From NCBI GenBank assembly GCA_964442035.1, contig CAYTWZ010000010.1, positions 1 to 30,134 of the forward strand: 30,134 bases of DNA. The letters are read 5' to 3'. Every line of letters starts with the position of its first letter. The stretch's first letter is position 1. Shown piece by piece: positions 23,847 to 30,134 of this stretch. Source of the DNA: JAFLUQ01 sp964442035. Lineage in GTDB: Bacteria; Bacillota; Clostridia; UMGS1883. Made by a program: the position numbers and the translations under genes. Under the pieces are notes generated by a model. It saw only the letters and a program-made list of their open reading frames with translations, had not been told where the DNA came from and ran no database searches.

Positions 23847-23890
23847 GTTTCATCTTTGAAACAAAATTCAAACTAATACACAATGTATTA
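23847..23890 (-). promoter_or_regulatory. Two palindromes in the glmS leader and -10 region
   Basis: A perfect 6-bp hairpin GTTTCA-TCTT-TGAAAC (23847-23862) lies in the short leader, and a 7-bp palindrome TAATACA-CAA-TGTATTA (23874-23890) overlaps the -10 region and start site. The second is placed like an operator for a dimeric repressor. No known purine or glucosamine regulator site was recognised. Confidence 0.45.
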
Positions 23891-23915
23891 TATAACAAAA
23901 CTCTCCTAAACGCAA
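23887..23915 (-). promoter_or_regulatory. Promoter of the glmS-pur operon
   Basis: TTGCGT (23910-23915) and a consensus TATAAT (23887-23892) on the minus strand with a 17-bp spacer, giving a leader of about 55 bases. No other convincing promoter was noted within the operon down to 11851. Confidence 0.78.
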
Positions 23916-24009
23916 ACATTTTTTTAAGAAAATTCAAAAAAGGTATGGCTTTTTTCCCGGATTTGTTTTATAATAGAACCATATGATAGTATGAAAGGAC
24001 GTTTGTGCT

Positions 24010-24492
24010 TTGAAAAACGAGATATTGAAGCTTCTTGAGCGGGACAGCCGCTACAGTGTGGAAGAGCTTGCCACAATGCTTGGTACAACAACGGACGTTG
24101 TAGCTGACACTATAAAAGAGCTTGAGGAAGAAAAGGTGATCTTAGGCTACAAGACCCTTATCAACTGGGAGCGCACCGACCGTGAGAATATAACAGCCAT
24201 AATAACCATAAAGATCACTCCCCAGCGGGGCCGGGGCTACGATCAAGTAGCGGAAAGGATATACAAGTACCCTCAGGTAAAGGGTGTTACCCTCATGAGC
24301 GGATCCTTTGACCTGCTTGTTACCGTGGAGGGCAAAAGCCTTAAGGACGTGGCGATGTTTGTGTCCGAAAAGCTGGCTCCAATGGAAAACGTGGTCTCCA
24401 CCAACACACATTTTACACTTAAAACATACAAAAAGGAAAATGTTATCTTTATGGGCGAAGAGGTGGACGACAGGGAGGTCATCACCCTATGA
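24010..24492 (+). CDS. Lrp/AsnC family transcriptional regulator
   Basis: A 160-residue regulator with an N-terminal winged helix-turn-helix (about residues 1-55, NEILKLLERDSRYSVEELATMLG) and a C-terminal RAM ligand-binding domain (about 70-145) that usually senses an amino acid. It begins with TTG, with AAAGGA 10 bases upstream. It overlaps the following aminotransferase gene by 4 bases (ATGA). The regulator-aminotransferase pairing resembles alaR-alaT (yugG-yugH) of Bacillus subtilis, so control of alanine or a related amino acid is a reasonable guess. TATAAT at 23969-23974 is a likely -10, with a poor -35. Confidence 0.92.
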   Translation: MKNEILKLLERDSRYSVEELATMLGTTTDVVADTIKELEEEKVILGYKTLINWERTDRENITAIITIKITPQRGRGYDQVAERIYKYPQVKGVTLMSGSFDLLVTVEGKSLKDVAMFVSEKLAPMENVVSTNTHFTLKTYKKENVIFMGEEVDDREVITL

Positions 24493-25655
24493 ATATAGAA
24501 GAAATGATATCTCCCCATATCGCGTCCATGCCCCCATCCGGGATACGTAAGTTTTTTGATATAGTGGCGGAGATGAAGGACGCGATCTCTCTTGGGGTGG
24601 GCGAGCCTGACTTTGTGACTCCGTGGGTCATACGCGAGGCGGGGATCTATGCCTTGGAAAAGGGGCATACCCACTACACCTCCAACGCCGGGCTGATGGA
24701 GCTTCGTCAGGAACTGTGCCGGTATTACAAAAGGCATTACGGAGTGCAGTATCAGACTGAGCAGACCCTTATCACTGTGGGCGGCAGTGAAGCCATCGAC
24801 CTTTGCATAAGGGCGATTATTTCCCATGGGGACGAGGTGCTTGTGCCTGAGCCATCCTTTGTGTGCTACAAGCCCTGCGTCACAATGGCCGGAGGCACAG
24901 CTATCCCCATCGTGACAAAGGAGGAGGATCAATTCCGCCTTACAGCCAAGGCGCTTAAGGAAAAAATAACCGACCGAACCAAGCTCCTTGTGCTCCCATT
25001 TCCCAACAACCCTACCGGGGCCATAATGGAAAGGAAAGACCTTGAGGCCATAGCCGACGTTATCCGGGACAAAAAAATAATCGTGCTTTCGGACGAAATA
25101 TACGGCGCCCTCACCTACAATGGCGAGCACACTCCCTTTGCCGCTATTGACGGCATGAAGGAGCGCACCGTCACCATAAACGGCTTCAGCAAGGCTTTTG
25201 CCATGACGGGATGGAGATTAGGCTACGCCATGGGGCCGCTCCCACTCATCAATGCCATGCTTAAAATACACCAGTACGCCATCATGTGCGCCCCCACCAC
25301 CAGTCAGTATGCGGCTGTGGAAGCCCTTCGTAACTGCGATGAGGATGTGGAAGAAATGCGTGACGAATACAACCGCCGCCGCCGAATCATGGTCAAGGGC
25401 TTCAGGGACATGGAGCTGTCCTGCTTTGAACCAATGGGCGCGTTTTACGTGTTCCCAAACATCAGCAGCCTCCGCATGACAAGCGAGGAATTCGCCAACC
25501 GTCTGCTTCAGGAGGAAAAGGTGGCCGTAGTTCCCGGCACCGCCTTTGGCGCAAGCGGCGAGGGCTTTGTGCGCTGCAGCTACGCCTACAGCGTCAAAAA
25601 TATCGAAACCGCACTTGATAGGATAGGCCGTTTTGTAAAAAAACACCGGAATTAA
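24489..25655 (+). CDS. PLP-dependent class I/II aminotransferase, AlaT/aspartate type
   Basis: A 388-residue fold-type I aminotransferase. Clear features are GVGEPDF near residue 37, YTSNAG (substrate contact), GGSEAID, the PNNPTGA loop, SDEIY (pyridine-nitrogen Asp) and FSKAFAMTGWRLGY with the PLP lysine, plus FVRCSYAYS with the carboxylate-binding Arg. It belongs to the Igamma group with YugH/PatA; transamination of alanine, aspartate or an aromatic amino acid is possible. The neighbour gene suggests alanine, by comparison with Bacillus, but the substrate is unproven. Confidence 0.9.
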   Translation: MNIEEMISPHIASMPPSGIRKFFDIVAEMKDAISLGVGEPDFVTPWVIREAGIYALEKGHTHYTSNAGLMELRQELCRYYKRHYGVQYQTEQTLITVGGSEAIDLCIRAIISHGDEVLVPEPSFVCYKPCVTMAGGTAIPIVTKEEDQFRLTAKALKEKITDRTKLLVLPFPNNPTGAIMERKDLEAIADVIRDKKIIVLSDEIYGALTYNGEHTPFAAIDGMKERTVTINGFSKAFAMTGWRLGYAMGPLPLINAMLKIHQYAIMCAPTTSQYAAVEALRNCDEDVEEMRDEYNRRRRIMVKGFRDMELSCFEPMGAFYVFPNISSLRMTSEEFANRLLQEEKVAVVPGTAFGASGEGFVRCSYAYSVKNIETALDRIGRFVKKHRN

Positions 25656-25697
25656 AATTTACGGCAAAAAAATATAAAGTTTTTTGTTTTTTTACTA

Positions 25698-25726
25698 TTG
25701 CGGATTTTGTAACATTGTGATAGAAT
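25698..25726 (+). promoter_or_regulatory. Promoter of pyrG
   Basis: TTGCGG (25698-25703) and TAGAAT (25721-25726) are separated by 17 bp; the leader is about 30 bases and ends in a strong GGAGGAG site. The predicted start region lacks the run of G that mediates pyrimidine control of pyrG in Bacillus. Confidence 0.7.
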
Positions 25727-25763
25727 GTCATAGTTAATAATTCTATTAGAGGAGGAGCTAAAC

Positions 25764-27377
25764 GTGGCAGTAAAATATATCTTTGTCACCGGGGGCGTTG
25801 TTTCCGGACTGGGAAAAGGAATAACAGCGGCCTCCCTTGGGCGTCTGCTCAAATGCAGGGGCTACAGGATTACCATCCAGAAATTTGACCCTTACATAAA
25901 CTTCGACCCGGGTACAATGAGTCCATACCAGCACGGTGAGGTTTTTGTTACCGACGATGGAGCCGAGACCGATCTTGACCTCGGGCATTACGAACGCTTT
26001 GTTGACGAGAACCTTAACAGCAACTCAAACGTTACCAGCGGCAAGGTCTACTTTAACGTAATAAACAAGGAACGCCATGGCGACTACCTTGGGGGCACCG
26101 TGCAGGTAATCCCCCACATCACTAACGAAATAAAGGAAAGAATATACCGGGCCGGCAAGCACAATGTGGACTTTGTCATCACCGAGATCGGCGGCACTGT
26201 AGGGGATATCGAGAGCCTGCCATTCCTTGAGTCCATTCGTCAGGTACAGCGTGAAGTAGGACGGGACAACTGCCTGTACATCCATGTGACCCTTGTCCCC
26301 TACATTGCTTCCAGCGGCGAGCAGAAGTCCAAGCCCACCCAGCACAGTGTCAAGGAACTGTTGAGCCTTGGCATTCAGCCCGACATTATCGTATGCCGCA
26401 CGGAGAGACCCCTTGAAAAGGGACTTAAGGAAAAAATTGCGTCCTTCTGTAATGTGGACAAGGACTGCGTTATCCAAAACTTAGATGCCCCAACTCTTTA
26501 CGCCGTTCCGCTGGCGCTGGAAAAGGAAGGCCTTGCCACAGCGGCGCTCAACTGCCTGCGTATGCCTCAGGCGGAGCCCGACCTGTCCGAATGGGCGCAG
26601 ATGGTTGGCACAGTGCTTTCCTTAGGCAGGGACGGTCGCAGGGTAAAGATAGCGCTGGTTGGCAAATATGTGGCTCTTCACGACGCGTATCTCAGCGTAG
26701 CCGAGGCCCTTCGTCACGGGGGAATAGCCAACAAGATTGATGTGGTCATTGACTGGGTAAACAGCGAGGACATCACTGACGAAAACGTAGGCGAAATACT
26801 GAAGGACGCCGACGGCATACTCGTGCCCGGCGGCTTCGGTGACAGAGGCGTGGAAGGCAAGATCAAGGCTGCGCGTTATGCCCGGGAAAACCGCATTCCT
26901 TTCTTCGGCATCTGCCTTGGGATGCAGATGGCTGTAATAGAGTACGCCCGTGACATACTCGGCCTTGATGACGCCAACAGTGCGGAGTTCAGCGAAACAA
27001 CAAATAACCCTGTTATCCACATTATGCCCGATCAGCTGGACGTGGAAAACATGGGCGGCACCCTCAGGCTTGGGCTTTACCCATGCAAGCTTGCGGAAAA
27101 CAGCCATATAGGGGCTATTTACAACGATGAGCTGATATATGAACGCCACCGCCACCGATACGAGTTTAACAACGACTACCGTGACGCGCTTGTAAATGCA
27201 GGGCTGTCTATAGGCGGCGTTTCCCCGGACAACCGTCTGGTGGAGACCGTGGAGATAAAGGATCATCCTTGGTTTATCGGCGTACAGTTCCATCCGGAGT
27301 TCAAGTCCCGTCCCAACAGGGCGCATCCTCTTTTTGCCTCCTTTATCAAGGCAGCGGGAGAGAAAAAAGGATTGTAA
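25764..27377 (+). CDS. pyrG: CTP synthase
   Basis: PyrG makes CTP from UTP using ATP and glutamine. The 537-residue protein has the N-terminal synthetase domain with P-loop SGLGKG (residues 14-19) and a C-terminal class I glutaminase domain with nucleophile elbow GICLGMQ and the HPEF catalytic His-Glu. Length is normal. It starts with GTG, preceded by GGAGGAG. It has its own promoter and is followed by a separate promoter for hydG, so it is probably monocistronic, although no clear terminator was seen. Confidence 0.98.
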   Translation: MAVKYIFVTGGVVSGLGKGITAASLGRLLKCRGYRITIQKFDPYINFDPGTMSPYQHGEVFVTDDGAETDLDLGHYERFVDENLNSNSNVTSGKVYFNVINKERHGDYLGGTVQVIPHITNEIKERIYRAGKHNVDFVITEIGGTVGDIESLPFLESIRQVQREVGRDNCLYIHVTLVPYIASSGEQKSKPTQHSVKELLSLGIQPDIIVCRTERPLEKGLKEKIASFCNVDKDCVIQNLDAPTLYAVPLALEKEGLATAALNCLRMPQAEPDLSEWAQMVGTVLSLGRDGRRVKIALVGKYVALHDAYLSVAEALRHGGIANKIDVVIDWVNSEDITDENVGEILKDADGILVPGGFGDRGVEGKIKAARYARENRIPFFGICLGMQMAVIEYARDILGLDDANSAEFSETTNNPVIHIMPDQLDVENMGGTLRLGLYPCKLAENSHIGAIYNDELIYERHRHRYEFNNDYRDALVNAGLSIGGVSPDNRLVETVEIKDHPWFIGVQFHPEFKSRPNRAHPLFASFIKAAGEKKGL

Positions 27378-27395
27378 CACAGGTTAAAATTGCAC

Positions 27396-27424
27396 TGGAC
27401 ATTTTTTATGTGCTGTGCTATAAT
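27396..27424 (+). promoter_or_regulatory. Promoter of hydG-fprA
   Basis: TGGACA (27396-27401) and TATAAT (27419-27424) with a 17-bp spacer, one of the strongest matches in the window. The leader of about 48 bases carries a small GGGT/ACCC hairpin (27445-27460) before AAAGGAAG and the ATG at 27480. Confidence 0.85.
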
Positions 27425-27479
27425 ATATTGAAATCTAACGGAGAGGGTTCGTCCCGACCCATAAGAAAGGAAGATTAAA

Positions 27480-28901
27480 ATGTACGATCCAAAATCAAAA
27501 CACGCCGAGGAATTTATCGACCATCAGGAAATACTTGACACTCTGGCTTACGCAGACGCAAACAAAGCAAATCCGGAGGTAATCGACGCCATAATCGCAA
27601 AGGCTCGCCTTAAAAAGGGGCTTTCCCACAGGGAGGCGTCAGTGCTTCTATCCTGTGAGCTTGAGGACAGGAACCAGCAGATTTATGAGCTGGCAAAGCA
27701 GATCAAGCAGGACTTTTACGGCAACAGAATAGTCATGTTCGCACCGCTGTATTTGTCCAACTACTGTGTGAACGGCTGTACATACTGTCCGTATCACCTT
27801 AAGAACAAGCACATTGCCCGGAAAAAGCTGACCCAGGAGGAGATCCGCAACGAGGTCATCGCTCTTCAGGACATGGGACACAAGCGCCTTGCCCTTGAGA
27901 CCGGCGAGGATCCTGTGAATAATCCCATCGAGTATGTGCTTGAAAGCATCAAAACCATATATTCCATAAAGCATAAAAACGGCGCTATCCGCCGTGTAAA
28001 TGTAAACATCGCGGCCACCACCGTGGAGAATTACCGCAAACTCAAGGATGCCGGAATAGGCACATATATACTGTTTCAGGAGACATACCACAAGGAAAGC
28101 TACGAAAAGCTGCACCCCACAGGCCCCAAGCACAACTACAGCTACCATACAGAGGCCATGGACAGAGCTATGGAGGGCGGCATCGACGACGTAGGTTGCG
28201 GAGTGCTGTTCGGTCTGGAGCTTTACCGCTACGAGTTTGCCGGACTGTTAATGCACGCCGAGCACCTTGAAGCCGTATACGGCGTGGGGCCTCACACAAT
28301 AAGCGTGCCCAGAGTAAAGCACGCCGACGACATTGACCCCGGAGTATTTGACAACGGCATTGACGATGACACCTTCGCCAAAATCATTGCCTGCATACGC
28401 GTGTCCGTACCCTACACCGGAATGATAATCTCAACCCGTGAAAACGCCAAGTGCCGTCAGAGAGTTCTTGAACTGGGCATCAGCCAGATTAGCGGCGGTA
28501 GCAAGACCAGTGTAGGCGGCTATGCCGAGGGTACACTTGAGGACGATGACATTACCGAGCAGTTTGATGTAAGCGACACCCGCACCCTTGATCAGGTGGT
28601 GCGTTGGCTTATGGAGAATAACCATATTCCGTCATTCTGCACAGCCTGCTACCGGGAAGGTCGAACCGGCGACCGCTTCATGACCCTATGCAAAAACCAG
28701 CAGATACTTAACTGTTGCCATCCCAACGCCCTTATGACCCTTAAAGAATACCTTATGGATTACGCTTCTCCCGAAACACGCAGGCTGGGCGAAGAGCTTA
28801 TCGCCAAGGAAATAGAAAAAGTCACAAATCCCAAGGTAAAGGAGATCGCCAAGAAAAACCTTAAGGCGATCGAGAACGGTTCAAGGGATTTCAGATTTTA
28901 A
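27480..28901 (+). CDS. hydG: [FeFe]-hydrogenase H-cluster maturase HydG
   Basis: HydG is a radical SAM tyrosine lyase that supplies the CO and cyanide ligands of the [FeFe]-hydrogenase active site. The 473-residue protein has the SAM-cluster motif CVNGCTYC (Cys96, Cys100, Cys103) and the C-terminal CTAC ... C motif holding the auxiliary cluster (CTACYREGRTGDRFMTLC region). The related ThiH lacks this C-terminal motif. Neither hydE, hydF nor a hydrogenase gene lies in the window, so they must be elsewhere if the pathway is complete. The fprA gene follows after 20 bases, suggesting co-transcription. Confidence 0.95.
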   Translation: MYDPKSKHAEEFIDHQEILDTLAYADANKANPEVIDAIIAKARLKKGLSHREASVLLSCELEDRNQQIYELAKQIKQDFYGNRIVMFAPLYLSNYCVNGCTYCPYHLKNKHIARKKLTQEEIRNEVIALQDMGHKRLALETGEDPVNNPIEYVLESIKTIYSIKHKNGAIRRVNVNIAATTVENYRKLKDAGIGTYILFQETYHKESYEKLHPTGPKHNYSYHTEAMDRAMEGGIDDVGCGVLFGLELYRYEFAGLLMHAEHLEAVYGVGPHTISVPRVKHADDIDPGVFDNGIDDDTFAKIIACIRVSVPYTGMIISTRENAKCRQRVLELGISQISGGSKTSVGGYAEGTLEDDDITEQFDVSDTRTLDQVVRWLMENNHIPSFCTACYREGRTGDRFMTLCKNQQILNCCHPNALMTLKEYLMDYASPETRRLGEELIAKEIEKVTNPKVKEIAKKNLKAIENGSRDFRF

Positions 28902-28921
28902 AAGAAAGCTGAGGACCATAT

Positions 28922-30079
28922 ATGAACATCGCATCAGATATCCGCTATATCGGTGTAAACGATCACAGCATAGACCTTTTTGAGGGACAGTACACTGTCC
29001 CTCACGGTATGGCCTACAACTCTTATGTGATAATGGATGAAAAAATCGCCGTGATCGACACCGTTGACAAAGGCTTCACAGAGGAATGGCTTGACAATTT
29101 GTCCTCTGTTCTCGATGGACGTCGGCCCGACTACCTTATCGTCCAGCACATGGAGCCCGACCACTCCGCCGGTATCGGCATCTTTGTAAACACATATCCT
29201 GACGCAAAAATCGTGGGCAACACAAAAACCTTCAATATGATAAGCGGATTTTTTGAGGGACTCAATATAGATGACAAAAAGGCGCTTGTGAATAACGGCG
29301 ACGTTTTGTCCCTTGGCAAGCACGAGTTGACCTTTGTCTTTGCGCCTATGGTGCACTGGCCCGAGGTAATGCTGACCTATGACGCCGCCGCGAAGGCGCT
29401 GTTCTCCGCAGACGCCTTTGGCAAGTTCGGCGCCCTTGACGTGGAAGAGGACTGGGACTGCGAAGCCCGGCGCTATTATTTCGGCATTGTGGGCAAGTAC
29501 GGCGCTCAGGTACAGGCGGCGCTTAAAAAGGCCGCCGCGCTGGATATTGAGATCATCTGTCCCCTGCACGGCCCGGTGCTCGATGAAAACTTAGCGTACT
29601 ATCTTAATCTTTACAATATATGGTCCTCCTACGGCGTTGAGTCAGAGGGCGTAATGGTGGCTTACACCTCCGTTTACGGCAACACTAAAAGGGCAGTTGA
29701 AATGCTTGCGGAAAAGCTTAAGGAAAAGGGCTGCCCAAAGGTTGTATTGGCCGACCTTGCCCGGGACGATATATCGGAAGCCGTGGAAAAAGCCTTCCGT
29801 TACGGAAAGCTTGTGCTGGCAACCACTACATATAATGGCGGTATCTTCCCGTCTATGCGTGAGTTCATTGACCACCTTACCGAAAGGAACTTCCAAAACC
29901 GCACCGTAGCCCTGATCGAGAACGGCTCATGGGCTCCCACAGCGGCAAAGACTATGAAGGCCATGCTTGAAGGCTGCAAAAGCCTGACCTTTACTGATAC
30001 TGTCGTAACCATTAAATCCGGCGTCAAAGCTGAAAACATCGCTCAGCTTGAGACTATGGCCGACGAGCTGTGCAAATAA
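28922..30079 (+). CDS. fprA: FprA-type flavodiiron protein
   Basis: Flavodiiron proteins reduce oxygen to water or NO to N2O in anaerobes. The 385-residue protein has the metallo-beta-lactamase-like domain with HMEPDH (His76, Glu78, Asp80, His81) and further iron ligands in MVHWPEV, SADAFG and PLHGPV, then a C-terminal flavodoxin domain with the FMN loop TSVYGNTKRA (about residue 246). No fused rubredoxin domain is present. GAGG precedes the ATG. It shares a message with hydG, suggesting protection of oxygen-sensitive enzymes. Confidence 0.95.
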   Translation: MNIASDIRYIGVNDHSIDLFEGQYTVPHGMAYNSYVIMDEKIAVIDTVDKGFTEEWLDNLSSVLDGRRPDYLIVQHMEPDHSAGIGIFVNTYPDAKIVGNTKTFNMISGFFEGLNIDDKKALVNNGDVLSLGKHELTFVFAPMVHWPEVMLTYDAAAKALFSADAFGKFGALDVEEDWDCEARRYYFGIVGKYGAQVQAALKKAAALDIEIICPLHGPVLDENLAYYLNLYNIWSSYGVESEGVMVAYTSVYGNTKRAVEMLAEKLKEKGCPKVVLADLARDDISEAVEKAFRYGKLVLATTTYNGGIFPSMREFIDHLTERNFQNRTVALIENGSWAPTAAKTMKAMLEGCKSLTFTDTVVTIKSGVKAENIAQLETMADELCK

Positions 30080-30134
30080 AATCAGGACGATGTCTCGGAA
30101 CTCATGCGGAACCGCACCTACGAAAACGCCCATG
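30080..30134 (+). other. Window end, possible start of another gene
   Basis: The last 55 bases stay open in the frame after the fprA stop, reading 18 codons (NQDDVSELMRNRTYENAH) to the edge. There is no ribosome binding site before the in-frame ATG (30107), so this may be chance, or the start of a gene whose remainder lies outside. Confidence 0.2.

Noticed and set aside
23826..24009. glmS ribozyme or purine riboswitch upstream of glmS-purE
   Set aside because: The promoter lies about 60 bases from the start codon, leaving too little leader for either RNA, and no core motif was found.
25660..25697. A/T-rich inverted repeat after the aminotransferase gene as a terminator
   Set aside because: The stem is only A-T pairs (about 7 bp), too weak to call as an intrinsic terminator, although the T runs are suggestive.
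27445..27460. GGGT/ACCC hairpin in the hydG leader as a regulatory element
   Set aside because: Only four pairs plus a wobble; too small to claim a regulatory RNA without conservation evidence.
28650..28680. GGTCGAACCGGCGACC hairpin resembling a tRNA or terminator piece
   Set aside because: It encodes part of the conserved C-terminal cysteine region of HydG and has no T run.

Overview
The window looks like a chromosomal stretch from an anaerobic, low-to-mid GC Firmicute of class Clostridia (Oscillospiraceae/Ruminococcaceae-like is my best guess). The reasons are a class III (oxygen-sensitive) ribonucleotide reductase, an [FeFe]-hydrogenase maturase (HydG), an FprA-type flavodiiron protein, CarD, TrmK next to Nif3, Shine-Dalgarno motifs before most genes, sigma-A promoters with 17-bp spacers, and a purine pathway that ends with a PurO-type IMP cyclohydrolase. 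The species assignment is inference. I see no rRNA, tRNA, CRISPR array, insertion sequence or prophage. It is a dense, mostly housekeeping region in which no gene-free stretch exceeds 300 bases; the longest is 9531-9766.

Left part, 1-3550, plus strand: nrdD-nrdG behind a promoter carrying two NrdR-type boxes 32 bp apart, closed by a strong terminator, then a monocistronic carD. From 3557 to 9530 everything is on the minus strand. In transcription order this is a MATE transporter, then a PIN-like nuclease/trmK/nif3 operon with overlapping genes, a four-helix membrane protein of unknown function, and a small LysM protein whose C-terminus looks like a degenerate L,D-transpeptidase. Then, still minus, come mtaB (tRNA methylthiotransferase) and a Nudix hydrolase with its own terminator.

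The centre, 11851-23825, is one probable 12-kb minus-strand operon: glmS-purE-purF-purM-purN-purO-(secreted metallopeptidase-like gene)-purH-purD-(methyltransferase)-yfcE-like. Gaps are 2-30 bases or overlaps throughout. The last two steps of IMP synthesis are carried by separate proteins: a PurH that has only the AICAR formyltransferase part, and a PurO cyclohydrolase. An exported HELGH protein is translationally overlapped with purO in the middle of this operon, and it is the most unexpected gene in the window.

The right part, 24010-30079, plus strand: an Lrp/AsnC regulator overlapping an aminotransferase (resembling the Bacillus alaR-alaT pair), pyrG with its own promoter, then hydG-fprA behind a near-consensus promoter, a pairing that links hydrogenase cofactor assembly with oxygen or NO removal. 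The last 55 bases may hold the start of another gene but cannot be called.

No clearly new defence or mobile system is visible. The best candidates for undescribed biology are the exported peptidase in the purine operon, the degenerate L,D-transpeptidase-like LysM protein with its start codon inside a terminator hairpin, and the PIN-nuclease/tRNA-methyltransferase operon.
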